From positions 4,691,075 through 4,755,074 of the forward strand of contig NW_020313057.1 in assembly GCF_003265705.1 (NCBI RefSeq): a stretch of DNA of 64,000 nucleotides, given 5' to 3'. Positions 10,974 to 22,632 of this stretch are shown here, piece after piece (within the stretch, counting starts at the first letter, position 1; each line of letters starts with the position of its first letter). Origin of the DNA: Callorhinus ursinus. Taxonomy: Eukaryota > Chordata > Mammalia > Carnivora > Otariidae. The position numbers and the translations under genes are program-made. The notes under the pieces were generated by a model. It was given only the letters and a program-made list of their open reading frames with translations. It had not been told where the DNA came from and ran no database searches.

Positions 10974-12450
10974 CACACACGCTCATGCCCTCCAGTGACC
11001 CGTAGTCACAACCACATGCACACGAGCAGGAGGGTTCTGGGAAAGGCAAGGAAATGGGCCGTGGAAAGGTGATGTGTCCAACTCAATAAACATTTGTCAA
11101 TTCCCTGGTGTCCACACAGCATTATTTTCCTTTTCGTTACCTAGTGAATGAAGCCGGTGAGCCCGGCCTGGCTCCATCATGCTGGGCACGTTAACCGAGG
11201 GGCCATGGGGCTGGCATCCTGGCATTTTCCTTCGACACCCTCCTGTCTCCTCCCTCTGTCTGTACACCTTCCCCCTCCCCCACCCCTTCCCTGTCCTCTG
11301 ATTAAGCTGAGCCAGGTCCCCGGGTGCCCTGTCCACACCGCAGGAGCCGAACAGCCGCGGGTGGTAGAAGAATCTAGCAAGTCACAGTGTCCCAGCGCCC
11401 TGCTAGCAGCTGGCTTTGATGACAGTTCCAAGGGCAGTATTGCTGTTTCACAACACTTATCACACTGTAATTAATTTCAAAACAATGTCTCTCAAGTCCT
11501 GTGCCCCCGCGCACCAGGCAGGGAGGGGACAACCCTCAAGTGGTTTCCCGGGCCAGTTAAGGCTTCCCAGCAATGGCTGTGGTGCAGGGTGCGGGGCACG
11601 TTGCTGGCACGCAGGGGGCTGCTAGGGATTGCACCCAGAGAAAGCCAGAGACACACCAGAGTGGCACCCGCCTATTCCCTCCCGTGGCCTGGCCACGTGA
11701 CACCAACATCTTTAGCGCCTAGAGGCGCCTGCAAGTGTGGTGGTCCCCTTCACAGCTATCCTGCGCTTTCTGGAGCAGGGCAACACGGTGTCCAGCAGCA
11801 CATTCCCCTCGTGCTGAGGGCGCCGAGCTCCTGGCCGCACACGGCTCTCTGCCGAGCCGGCCTTCGCCTGTAAGCAGCCGCTGGGGCAGATGGTCAACCC
11901 AAGGCCACCCAAGGTAATAGTGCAGAAGAGAGTGTGGACGGGTCCCAAGAACACAGGCAGCTACACACTACGATAACTACCCTGGAAGGGGACGGTGGGG
12001 GGGGGGAGAAAGCATTCCATTCATTTAGGTCACATAGACGGTCTCTTTAAAAATGGACTCTGGCACGCGCATTACATAGTCACTACTGCGTACTGCTGTG
12101 GTCTGATAAGCCAACCCTTCATTTGGGACTCAGGAGGGGACTCTGAAGACAAAGGCATTTTCCCATAGGATACGCGTCCAGGGCACAGGAAGCATCCCCA
12201 GGTGTATTTTGCTACCATCACGTACATGATTTGGGCAGCCGCCTCTGTGGTTTCAGGGAGCTTGGAAGCTCTCCAACCTCAGAAAAAAAAAAATCTGCAC
12301 CCTTGAAAGAGTTAACCTTGAAAACCTCACCTCAGACTTGCCACTCTATGAAGCACAGGTATGATACTAGGCTGTTATCAGTCACTTCTACCTTCGAGTG
12401 AATGATGTGGTGAGAATGAGAGCAGACAACATCTGTGAAGGGAGGGGGCT
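10974..12450. other. GC-rich unique sequence, no recognised gene
   Basis: The part at 11480-11900 is GC-rich with scattered CpG but has no promoter or exon that I can support. Overlapping open frames under 110 codons exist on both strands and look like a composition effect. A G-run is listed separately. Confidence 0.5.
11988..12006 (+). repeat. G-tract (possible G-quadruplex)
   Basis: GGGGACGGT is followed by ten G. The tract has enough runs of three or more G to form a G-quadruplex in principle. It is also a site where sequencing length errors are likely. Confidence 0.6.
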
Positions 12451-12607
12451 TGGGAAAGAGAAAGTGAACACAAGCAGGGGGAGCGGGAGAAGGAGAAGCA
12501 GGCTTCCTGCTGAGCAGGGAGCCCGATGCGGGGCTCGATCCCAGGACCCTGGGATCAGGACCTGAGCTGAAGGCAGACACTTAACGACTGGGCCACCCAG
12601 GCGCTCC
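12451..12607 (-). mobile_element. CAN-SINE lacking its A-rich tail
   Basis: The head side is complete (GGGCCACCCAGGCGCTCC at the right end). The left side starts in the CT-rich body (GAACACAAGCAGGGGGAG on this strand) with no (AAAT)n complement. The tail was deleted or the copy was primed internally. Another minus-strand copy abuts its head side within five bases. Confidence 0.88.
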
Positions 12608-12611
12608 TAAA

Positions 12612-12833
12612 TTTTTTTTAAGATTTATTATTATTATTTATTTATTTATTTGAGAGAGAGACTGAGAGAGAGACTGAGAGAAAGAGAGCACAAGAGGGGG
12701 GAGGGTCAGGGAGAGAAGCAGACCCCCCCCCCCACCGAGCAGGGAGCCCGATGCGGGACTCGATCCCGGGACTCCAGGATCATGACCCAAACCGAAGGCA
12801 GTCGCTTAACCAACTGACCCACCCAGGCGCCCC
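12612..12833 (-). mobile_element. CAN-SINE
   Basis: Full-length minus-strand copy. Its tail complement is extended to TTATTATTATTATTTATTTATTT, and its CT-rich block carries repeated GAGAGACTGA units plus a C-run at 12723-12732. The short direct repeat CTAA at both ends is consistent with a TSD but too short to be certain. Confidence 0.93.
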
Positions 12834-12949
12834 TAAGGTAGTTGTTCTAATTGCCACTGCTCTTCCAGATGGGGTCTCTCTCCTGAAATAAATCAACACG
12901 GCCCCTGGTACTTTCAATGCCGGCACTGACTTTAAAAAGTGCGTACTTT

Positions 12950-13140
12950 GGGGCACCTGGGTGGCTCAGTCGGTTAAGCATCTGCCTTCGGCTCAGGTCA
13001 TGATGCCAGGGTCCTGGGGTTGAGCCCCGCGTCGGGCTACCTGCTCAGCCGGGAGCCCGCTTCTCTCTCTGCCCTTCTCCCCTGCTCATTCTCTCTCTCT
13101 CTCTCTGTGTCTGAAATAAATAAATAAAATCTTAAAAAAG
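12950..13140 (+). mobile_element. CAN-SINE with target-site duplication
   Basis: The head GGGGCACCTGGGTGGCTCAG is intact. Perfect 13-base TSDs, AAGTGCGTACTTT, lie at 12937-12949 and 13141-13153. The perfect duplicates make this one of the younger insertions in the cluster. Confidence 0.96.
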
Positions 13141-13321
13141 AAGTGCGTACTTTTTTCTGCACCGCCACAAATGGAGAACAGCAGACGTTTATTTTTGCCT
13201 GGTTGGGCAGCAGTCTCTCGTAACTCTTCATCATCTTGCTTCAGGGCTGTGCCAAAGGGTCACTGGTCATCTCTCTTTCCCAAAAGATATCACACCGATC
13301 TACTGCGTTGATAACATCATA

Positions 13322-13501
13322 AAAGCTTTTTTTAAAGATTTTATTTATTTGAGAGAGAAAGAGAGCACGAGCAGGGGGAAGAGGTAGAAGCAGGCTCCCC
13401 TCTGCGCAGGGAGCCCTACGTAGGGCTCGATCCCAGGACCCTGGGATCACGACCTGAGCCAAAGTCAGACACCCCAACCAACGGAGCCACCCAGGCGTCC
13501 A
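13322..13501 (-). mobile_element. CAN-SINE with target-site duplication
   Basis: The right end is GAGCCACCCAGGCGTCC. The TSD GATAACATCAT occurs at 13310-13320 and 13504-13514. It lies 180 bp from the plus-strand copy at 12950, giving an inverted pair. Confidence 0.94.
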
Positions 13502-13514
13502 TCGATAACATCAT

Positions 13515-13838
13515 CATAATACAACTTGGAGAGCAGAAAATAGCAGGGGCCAAGGATGTCTTGGTAAGATCTTTGTAAGCCAAAGGTAGCCGACATATCC
13601 CATGGAAATAAAGGCCATATCGGTGACATATCTGGGAGGTCCAGTAGGGCATGAAGGGCACCAGAGGGGTACTTCATTTGAGGTAATCTATGCACAAATC
13701 AGAATTTTCCAAATAAAACAGAGAACTTGTTCATTTAAAGGGACCTCGGAAGAATCCTATTTCAATGTGAAAAGATAGCTCCTAATTTCTCCTTTTGTCC
13801 TTTTGCACAGGTTTAAATTTTTGTGCATTGAGTTTCCT
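13515..13838. other. unique sequence, no gene
   Basis: About 320 bases between the SINE cluster and the L1. Minus-strand frames of 76-81 codons overlap each other and run into the SINE. Nothing recognised. Confidence 0.5.
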
Positions 13839-13853
13839 AAAAGCAGGGTCCCT

Positions 13854-15154
13854 GTGACAGCCACATGCAGAAGAGTGAAACTGGACCACTTTCTTACACC
13901 ATACACAAAAATAAACTCAAAATGGATGAAAGACCTAATGTGAGACAGGAATCCATCAAAATCCTTGAGGAGAACACAAGCAGCAACCTCTTTTACCTCG
14001 GCCGCAGCAACTTCTTGCCAGTCACATCTCCAGAGGCAAGGGAAACAAAAGCAAAAATGAACTACTGGGACTTCATCAAGACAAAAGCTTCTGCACAGCA
14101 AAAGAAACAGTCCACAAAACCAAAAGGCAGCCTACGGAATGGGAGAAGATATTTGCAAATGACATATCAGATAAAGGGCTACTATCCCAGATCTATAAAG
14201 AACTTATCAAACTCAACACCCAAAAAACAAATAATCCAGTCAAGAAATGGGCAGAAGACATGAACAGACATTTCTGCAAAGACGACATTCAAATGGCCAA
14301 CAGACATATGAAAAAATGCTCCCACGTCACTCGGCATCAGAGAAACACAAATCAAAACCACAATGAGATACCACCTCACACCCGTCAGAATGGCTAAAAT
14401 TAACAAGTCAGGAAACAACAGATGTTGGCGGGGATGTGGAGAAAGGGGAACCCTCCTACACTGTTGGTGGGAATGCAAGTTGGTGCAGCCACTCTGGAAA
14501 ACAGTACAGAGGTTCCTCAAAAATTTAGAAATAGAGCTACCCTATGACCCAGCAACTGCCCTACTAGGTATTTACCCAAAGGATACAAAGTGATTCAAAG
14601 GGGCACCTGCACCCCAGTGTTTATAGCAGCAATGTCCACAATAGCCAAACTATGGAAAGAGCCTAGATGTCCATCAACAGATGAATGGATAAAGAAGATG
14701 TGGTGTATATATATACAATGGAGTATTACTGGGCCATCAAAAAGAATGAAATCTTGCTATTTACAAAGATGTGGACAGAACTAGAGGGTGTTATGCTAGG
14801 CGAAATAAGTCAGTCAGAGGAAGGCAAATACCGTATGATTTCACTCATGTGGAATTTAAGAAACAAAACAAATGAACCTAGGGGAAGGGAAGGAAAATAA
14901 AATAAGATAAAAACAGAGAGAGAGGCAAAGCATAAGACTCTTAGCTCTAGGGAACAAACGGAACAACTGAGGGTTGCTGGAGGGGAGGGGGGTGAGGCGA
15001 TGGGGTAACTGGGTGATGGGCATGAAGGAGGGCACTTGAAGTAATGAGCACTGGGTGTTGTATGCAACTGATGAATCACTAAACTCTACCTCTGAAACTA
15101 ATAATACACTATGTTAACTAAATAAAATTTAAATAAAAAATTGATTAAAAAAGA
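13854..15154 (+). mobile_element. 5'-truncated carnivore L1 (ORF2 3' end and 3' UTR)
   Basis: This 1.3-kb insert starts inside ORF2 and holds the C-terminal end and the 3' UTR, closing with an A-rich tail. Frames include the late-ORF2 peptide [20 protein letters not shown] from 13865 and the cysteine-rich motif region [16 protein letters not shown] near 14455. That end belongs to the protein that carries reverse transcriptase and endonuclease. A frame shift near 14090 and later breaks scatter the reading frame, so it is dead. The TSDs AAAAGCAGGGTCCCT (13839-13853) and AAAAGCAAGGCCCCT (15155-15169) bracket it. The 5' truncation is the usual outcome of incomplete reverse transcription. Confidence 0.96.
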
Positions 15155-15169
15155 AAAAGCAAGGCCCCT

Positions 15170-15329
15170 AGAGCTATAAGTCTCTGCCGCACTGCCTGCT
15201 GCAAAAAGACTAAACGATGAGACCTCAAATTTGTCCGCTCTGCTCACTCCTTGCCTTCTCATGAAATCCTATCTAGATAAGAGGGCATTTGGGATGGGCC
15301 ACAAAGTATGCTTTAATTTGGCAGATGGT
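15170..15329. other. short unique spacer
   Basis: Unique DNA between the L1 and the LTR-like relic; nothing else is visible. Confidence 0.4.
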
Positions 15330-15830
15330 TGTACTAGCTAGGGTTCTACAGAGAAACCAAAGCAACAGAACCAGAAACAGAACCAATAAATACAGAGATT
15401 TATTATAGTTATAATTGGTGCACGTGATTATGGAGGCAGACAAGTCCCAAGACCTAGAGTGTGAGTCAGCAAGCCAGAGACCCAGGGGAGCTGATGGTGC
15501 AGTTCATTCTGAAGGCTGGCAGGCTCAAGCCCCCGGAAGAGCCAAAGTTGCAACTGGAATCCAAAGGCAGGAAGAGGTCAATGTCCCAGTTAAAAGGCTG
15601 TCAGGCAGGAGGAGTTCTCTTTTATTTGGGGGCAGTTCAGCCTTTTATTCTATTCAGGCCTTCAACTGATTGAATAAGGCCCATTTCATTAGGGAAGGCA
15701 ATCTGCTTCACTCAGTCTGCTGATTTAAAGGTTAATCTGATCCAAAAACACAACTCACAGAAACACCCAGAATAACGTTTGACCAAATGTCTGGGCACCC
15801 TGTGGCCCAGTCAAACTGACACCATTACAA
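15330..15830 (-). mobile_element. ancient LTR-like interspersed repeat (family not named)
   Basis: It starts TGTACTAGCTAGGGTTCTAC and ends CCCAGTCAAACTGACA. Between are CGTGATTATGGAGGCAGACAA, CTTCAACTGATTGAATAAGG and CAATCTGCTTCACTCA. I recall this order from a common mammalian repeat of the ERVL/MaLR LTR type, here inverted, but cannot name the sub-family. Two more relics of the same family lie at 47190 and 48430. Confidence 0.7.
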
Positions 15831-18800
15831 CGGTGATGCCCATCTTCTGCAAGGGAGAATACAGGAGTAGGTGAACAGGCCCCACATGAATCTGAGGATC
15901 CCAGAGTGAACGTGGCCGACACAGAGAGACCAGACTGCAGAAATGGAGCCCAGCCATGGGACCCCCGGATGGGAAACTGCTTTAGCACCAGGCTTTCTGG
16001 GCAATCTTGTAGCCAGAGCGTCAGATGGACACCAGGAAGACTCAGCTGGGGTGAAACTTTGTTCTACAGCAAATAGTGCCCTTGCAAGAGGGATTCACAG
16101 ACTCCTATTGCTATCAGGTGTTAAACCCTAGCTAATCTGCAGGGAAACAAATAAGATCACACCTTGGCATTTCGAGCGATTTTCTTCTCAAAGTTCTAAC
16201 CTTCCCTTCTCTGTGACCTTGGACTCATGACTCCCTGAGAAAGTATTAACACTCTCCGTTCACAGATAAAAACACTGAGTTAGAGAGAGTTTGGGGAGGT
16301 GTGGCCCTCACCATTTGAGTCCCCGCCTTCCCTCCCAGGATTCCTGCAGTGCTCACAGTCCGCCAACCAGGGCCTTGACTTTCTCCAGCTTTCGGGGCTT
16401 CGTCTGACCAGACCTTCCCTGTCCTCCACCAAGAGAGGTGGCTGGTGGCAGCCATGTCTCGGTGGGCGAGCTTCCCCCCAACATGCTGGTTTGCTGCCCT
16501 GGTCCTTCTGGACTCCCATCCCTGGGTTCACCACAGTCACACTGCCATGACAGGCGGAAGCAGGAGCATAAGGGGCTCTAGAACCAGCACAGTACCCTCA
16601 AGAAGCCCCGCCCACCAGGAGCCCGGGTGTCCTCAGGCCCCATCAGTCTTTCTACGTGGGGGAGGGCCAGAGGCAGCCACGATCCTCAGCTCCAGCTCCC
16701 ACCCTTCCCTCCTATCCATTTCTCACCGCCATCATCGGCTTTAGCCACATTTGCTAAAAATACACCTCGCTTCCCTGTTACACTTACTAATACATTCTAT
16801 TTCAGGCCCGTTTGCATTCTTACTTAGAAATACCCACATGGGTAGCAGCGAAAACATGCAGAATGCTATAGCTTTTCCTTGAGGAAGGTTCGTTCCCCTC
16901 TGCTCTGCTGTGCTCAGCCCACGAATCCGAAAAGCAAACCTTTCCTTGCTGGACGGGAACTGGGTATGAAACCTTTCCTCACGGGATGGGAATTAGTGAA
17001 ATAAAAGAAAAAGGCTGCATCGGAGGAGGAAGGAAGAAGCCAAGAAGAGACTCAGCTGGGCACACAGTGGAGCTGGCGGTCCCTTCTTGGCACACCTGCC
17101 CTCCGTGGGCACACGTGCAGCCCCGAGCCCCAGAGTCACTGTCGCCCCAGAAGCAACTGCAGAGTGGCCTCCCCACAGAAGCCACATAACACTAGTAAGA
17201 AACTTGGAGAACATCTAAAGAAAGCCACAAACCAGGCTGAACTTCACGAGCCAGCCCCTGGAAGCTGTTTTCTGAGTCCTCAGCCCAGGGAAGTCATTAT
17301 TTCCGCTGCACAGTGGTCCCCCTCTATGAGCTCATCCTCCCCCCAGCCCCCCCCCCCCCCCCGAGCTAATGTCCCTGCTGGCTTCCCTCGGCAGTCTTGG
17401 AAGAGCTCCCTGCCTTTCCTGGCGTTTCCAAGAACTTTGGCTCTCTCGTATAATTATATGGAGGATAATGACAGCTCTCCGCCTCTGATCTTTGCCTTCC
17501 TGGAGGGAAGGAGGTAGAAGTACCATATGACCAATTTCAAAGGCCTTAATTCATTCATCCTTCTTCCTGTTTTATCCAGTGACTGGGTACTGTTGGCTGC
17601 AGAGAAGGAAGGCACGCAAGGAGGGGAGAGGAAAAGGGACGGCAGGGCTGGGGCCAGACCGGGGAGGAGGTGGGAGTCTTGCGGGGCAAGCCAGAGCTCA
17701 GCACACAGCTGGTGCAATATTTATGTCTTTCCGATGGCCAAGCTCATGGGCGACAGGTGCATGGATGAGCACAGAGGGAAGCATTCAGAATGCTGACTCC
17801 GTGCCCTGCCCTTTTCCGGTCTCAGGACGTTGCACCGGACTGAACTTGGAGCCATCACTGTTCCCCGGGTATGAAATCACCTCATTAAAAATACAAAAAC
17901 AATTTTAAAACAAAGCATGAGACTGAATGATGGCCCCCTCGACTAAGATAGATCGGAGCCTCCCAAAGTCTGGAATCTGGGGGCTTCCCTCAGCTCCACG
18001 CACACAGTGGCAGGGCAGAGATGGTTAATGGCAGGTAGGAGAAGCTGATCCAGCCAGACATGACAATGAAGGATCACGAGGTAAAAGGAACAGGAAGCTA
18101 AGGGTGAAATTTCTCTAACTGCATTATCTCTTTTGCACACTTAGCGAGCCCCGCGATCTGGCCAGGGAAATGATTATTGACAACCCTGAAAGAGGAGATC
18201 CTAACGTCTGAAAATCTCCCGAATCCAAGCAAGAGCAGATCTTACTCATCCACGCTTGATTCTACCCTTAGTAACAGAAAATATTGGCATAAACAGGGAA
18301 CCCTCCATCACCATCATGGCATCCCATTGGTGGGTTCAGATGATCAAAATAAGCCTCCTCACAGCATATCCTCAGGTGCTGCCACTGAATTCAATTACAT
18401 CCGCATAACAAAAGACAGTCACAACCATGGGCTATTTATCATGCATGCCCAGTAGGCTGCAGAGATGCAAATATGTGTGTCATATATATGCGCATATGGA
18501 AAAAACCCACTCACTTGAAAAGAAGTTTCCCAGAACCTCATCCCCTTTCATTTTCTCTGCTATTCCTCTGAATAGCTTGTCTTGAACACTGTAGCTGCCA
18601 AGACAGAAGAATTCACTGCTTGAGAAGGAAAAAAAAAATTCTATTATTCAAACTTTCTTTCCTTGGGCGGAAGGAGAATAGCGAAAGGGGCTGGTGAGCT
18701 TTCTTTAGCAGGAAGAAGGTTATTTCTCCATTTAGCTACCAGGCAGTACAAAGGAAAGTGGGATGCCGGGGAGCTGCCCCGAGCCCTCCACCAGGAGCCC

Positions 18801-19282
18801 TCACGTCCCCCGGCTCTGACGGGACTCCAAGAAACGACTTACTGCCCCCTCCCTCCCCCGCCCCCGCCATGCCCCTCCTCCTCCCACCTTGCCGCCGAGC
18901 ATTCTGGAGACAGGGGCAGGCGTGGAGGGAAACAAGTAGAGGGAGCTGGGGCAGGCTGTGCCAGTTCACTTCCCTCTTTTCAGAATTGCTAAGAGGATTA
19001 AAGGTAATTGTTGCTTCTGGAGCTCTTCAGCTATAAGACGCTCTATAAATACCCGCAACCACCCCCTCCAGGGAAAACACATTTCATTACAGTGGAGGTG
19101 AACACTGCAGAGCCCGTGAGAAAGACGGGGATGCATCATGGAGGGATTTTCCGCCATCCTGAGTGGACCCAGAGTAACCACCTTGTAGAGTGAGTGACCC
19201 ACCCCAACTGGCATCTAATATGCCTATTCCCGTGTGTCCATCCAGGGTGCACTTACAAAGCACCGACTGTCTGCTCAAGGAG
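15831..19282. other. 3.4 kb of unique sequence without recognised genes
   Basis: This is one of the longest repeat-free runs. Frames up to 117 codons overlap in several frames in GC-rich parts (16300-17800) and show no family. A C-run at 17347-17362 is listed separately. A TCTATAAATACCC block lies at about 19042 but no start site can be supported. Confidence 0.5.
17347..17362. repeat. poly-C tract
   Basis: Sixteen consecutive C. The tract can form an i-motif, or a quadruplex on the opposite strand, and its length is likely to be variable or mis-sequenced. Confidence 0.8.
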
Positions 19283-19480
19283 CAGCAGGGCACGGTGGTT
19301 AAGCACATGGGGCTTGAGCGAGGCTACCTGGCTGAAATCCTGGCTCTGCCCGCTTACTAGCTGTCTGACCTTGGCAAGTCACGTAACTAACCCTGTGACA
19401 CGGGGACAACAGAACCCGCCTCACAAGGTTGTTGTGAGAATTCAAAGGGCTCGTGTTTGTCGGGTGGTCAGCGGTGACAG
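19283..19480 (+). mobile_element. MIR SINE relic, nearly full length
   Basis: CACGGTGGTTAAGCACATGG, then CCTGGCTCTGCCCGCTTACTAG, then CTGTCTGACCTTGGCAAGTCAC and CTCACAAGGTTGTTGTGAG follow the MIR order from its tRNA-like head through the core. It is among the best preserved MIR copies here. Confidence 0.93.
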
Positions 19481-20126
19481 CTAGAGTAAAGCACGGCTAT
19501 GCAACTTGCCTACCAAATGTAGGGCTCTGTAGTCTTTTATTTCTTCCTTGAGTATTTTCAAGTAGGTTGTTAGCATTAAAAAAAAATAAGGTGAAGGAGG
19601 AAGGACTGACCAATTCGATGTGGACAGAGCACTCACTCCTGTGGAAAACAGAGAAGCCAAGACAAGGTCCCTGAGCTTCCCAGAACCCCAACAAGGAAGG
19701 GTGTTCGGGTGTTTTTATCTTTAGCTGCCAGGCAGTGGCATACAAAGGGAGTGGGGAGAAGCGTATTTATCACAGGCACTGCTTAGAACTGCCAGGAGAG
19801 AGTGATAATAAAGCAGACTGACTTTTAGTTGATGTTACTATTGTTTTAAGTTCTGTATGGACAGTGCCCTCCCATAGCTCCTGCCTCCAACCGTTCCCTT
19901 TGCCTCAGGACACCTGCCCACGCATGCCAGGAGCTCACCTTGAAAGAGACATGACCCCTCACTTGAATCTTCTACTAGGAAGCCCTGAGTCCATCCATCC
20001 TGGGCAGTGAGCCGGCTTCCCTCCTCGAAGGTTTCCGGGAAGATGTACCTCCCATAAAGGGAAGAGACACCTGCAGTCAGCCAGGCCCTGGTGGGAATCC
20101 CTGTCCTGCATTTAGATGAGCGGCTC
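19481..20126. other. unique sequence, no gene
   Basis: No recognised repeat. A 101-codon minus frame (19838-20143) has no known domain and runs into the MER20 relic. Confidence 0.5.
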
Positions 20127-20322
20127 AGAGTGGCGGTTCCCAAAGTGTGGTCCCTGACACCAGCAGCTGCAGCACCTGGGAACTTGTTAGAAATGCAACT
20201 TCTCCAGCTCCATCGCAGAGCTCCCTCCCCAATCAGAAATGCTGGGGGTGGGGCAGGACAGCCTGTGTTTTAACAAACCTTCCAGGGGATTCTGATGTCC
20301 CCTCAACTTTGAGAACCACCGG
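20127..20322 (+). mobile_element. MER20-type hAT-Charlie DNA transposon relic
   Basis: The left end GTGGCGGTTCCCAAAGTGTGG and the right end TTTGAGAACCACCG are inverted repeats. The interior CACCTGGGAACTTGTTAGAAATGCA and the late TGTGTTTTAACAAACC are the MER20 landmarks I recall. It is non-autonomous and non-coding. Confidence 0.88.
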
Positions 20323-20334
20323 CTTCAAGAAACT

Positions 20335-20525
20335 TACCTCAATTTTCTGGAGTCACAGTTTTCTCATTCGGAACTGGGGGTAACAACACTCACCCCATCG
20401 GGTGTTACCCTATAGTGTTACCCTATAGTGGAAGAATTAAGTGAGGTAATACATGTCAAGCACTTGGTACAGTGCCCCAAACACGGCCGGCACTCAATAC
20501 ACTGTACCTATTATTACCAATGGTC
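20335..20525 (+). mobile_element. MIR SINE relic with internal tandem duplication
   Basis: TTTTCTCATTCGGAACTGGGGGTAA, AATTAAGTGAGGTAATACATG and GGCACTCAATACA match the MIR core and 3' end. A 13-base unit, TGTTACCCTATAG, is duplicated in tandem at about 20403-20428, an event private to this copy. Confidence 0.82.
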
Positions 20526-21964
20526 AGTGGAACACATTCAGAAACAGCTAGAGCAAGCGTAGAATCCATGACAGCCCTGAGGCTCAGGGAAGTGGGTTCA
20601 AGGACAGTTGGAGGAGAGAAGTTGAAGGAAACCCGCAGATATTACTGTGCATTACCCCAGGTCCCCCAGGGTCTCGGGGTCACTATCCCATGCTACTTAT
20701 GATCCTACCAACTCCTGCTCCTCGAGTATCTTGGGGGTTGGGAGTCCCAGGGAATAAAAGTGTACCCCATTTTATTGTTAAAATAAGGGTAGTATGAGTT
20801 TTGAGGGAGTTGCCTCCAGAGAGGACGAGATGTGTCTGAGTTCAAATAGTGGTATTTAAAATGTGTCACCGAAGTGTTTAGAACATGTTCTGAATTGCTG
20901 AAGGGTATTTTTGGTAAGGAACGGTGATAAGAAGCATCATGTGCTGACTGACAGAGCATCTGGAATTCAAGAGCTAAGGAGAGAGCCCGCTGGAAGGATC
21001 CCATCTTGGATTATAAACCACCATTACCTGAAACAATTCTGGAAGAGATGATGAGGGCCTCCTCACAGCCAGAGGCAGTGGACCCTTGTCAAGCATGTGG
21101 TCCCTTCCACCTCCCCCAACCTCCTCCCTTTGGCTCCCAGCACACCATCTGCCCTGGTTCACAGTTATTCCCCTGATCCCCTTCCCGGCCCCTTCTGCAG
21201 ACTCCTCTCCCCTGGCCCACGGAGCCGCCACGCCTCGGCCCGTCTCCCCAGCATGTCTCCTGAAACGCCACTCTTCCTCTCTGGAGTCTGTGCACAGGAA
21301 GACAGAGGAATGGGACACAGCTCCGGGTTGGAGGCCACCTTTAAATCTTGGCCTATTGTTCACTCTGTCACCCAAAATGGATACAGGAGTAGAAACAAAG
21401 AAGAGGAAGGTCTTCCCCTCTGTGCCTTCTCTCTCTCTCGGGCAACCACAATCCCCCTGGGCACTAGGATGGCGTTCAGTGCTATGTCAGCTTCAGGTCA
21501 ATCCTGAGCACCAGATCTTCCTATCCACCCACCTTCATACCTCCTCCTGATGGTCCACCAACATCTCAAAGTCAAGACACCGCAAAAGCGAACCCATTAA
21601 CCTTCCCCTAAGTCCATTCCTCCTCCTGTGTGGTTCCTTCCGATTCTATAGTAATAGGACGTGGAGCAGAGGAAATGAAGAGCCGGGTCTGCTAGGAAAG
21701 AGGACTGGCAAGCCTATGGGAAGGGGCTGACAAGGTCACACAATGGGGTGCTAGTAAGAGAACAGTTATAACGACTCGCCCCAAATTCAAGTTCAAAGTA
21801 CGGTACAAAAATTTAGGTAAGCAAAAGTGCTTACAACATTCAACATCCACTTCCATCTGTCATCTTCGAAACGAACCAAGAAAATATTAACCCCCCCAAC
21901 AGGCACCCAAAACAAAAAGTCCTGAACTGACAAGAGAATTTCAGTAAAGAAACGTAACCATCTT
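20526..21964. other. unique sequence, no recognised gene
   Basis: Overlapping frames on both strands at 20970-21550 (133, 154 and 136 codons) lie in a CpG-containing, GC-rich patch. Their mutual overlap in different frames and lack of domain similarity argue for chance. Confidence 0.5.
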
Positions 21965-22632
21965 TGAATAAGAAATTGCGGCATGTATGTGTACAATGAA
22001 ATATTCAGCCATAAAAAACACGAAGTCCTATCATTTGCAGCAACATGGATGGAACCTGAAGACATTACGCAGAGTGAAATAAGTCAGACAGAGAAAGACA
22101 GGTACTGAGTGATCTCACTTCTATGTGGAATCTTAAAAAAAAAAAAAAAATCTCAGAAAAAAAAGATTAGACTCGGACTACGGGTTCTAAGGGCTGGAGG
22201 GTGAGGGGTACGGGGAGTTATTGTTTAACTGGTACAGAGTTTCAGTTCCCGAAGACAAAGAGTTCTAGGGATGGATGGTGGGGATGGTTGTGCAGCCCCA
22301 TGAATGTACTTAATGCCACTGAACCGTAGGTGTAAAAATGGTTAAAATGGTAAAGTGAATGTTATGTATATTTTACTGCAATTTTTTTAAGATTTTATTT
22401 ATTTATTTATTTGAGAGAGAGAGAGCGTAGCATGAGCAGAGGGAGGGGCAGACGGAGAGGGAGAGAGAGAATCTCAAGCAGACTCCACACTAAGCGTGGA
22501 ACCCAACACAGGGCTTGATCTCCTGACCCTAAGATCATGAGCTGAGCCAAAACCAAGAGTCGGACGCTTGACCAACTGAGCCACTCAGGTGCCCCCATAC
22601 TACAATTTAAATAATGGTTAAAAAAAAAACAA
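21965..22632 (+). mobile_element. old L1 3' end split by a SINE
   Basis: The stretch 21965-22384 carries the end of ORF2 (on the plus strand CAATGAAATATTCAGCCAT, GTGAAATAAGTCAGACAGAG) and the 3' UTR up to TTATGTATATTTTACTGCAA. The last part resumes after the nested SINE at 22597-22632. It looks like an L1MA-age element and is 5' truncated. No intact frame remains. Confidence 0.88.
22385..22596 (-). mobile_element. CAN-SINE nested in an L1 3' end
   Basis: Full-length minus-strand copy ending GAGCCACTCAGGTGCCCC. TSD-like TACTGCAATTT (22374-22384) and TACTACAATTT (about 22599-22609) show that it inserted into the A/T-rich end of the L1. Confidence 0.95.

Noticed and set aside
21086..21550. 154-codon frame with overlapping 136- and 133-codon frames
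   Set aside because: Three overlapping frames on two strands in GC-rich sequence; no known similarity.
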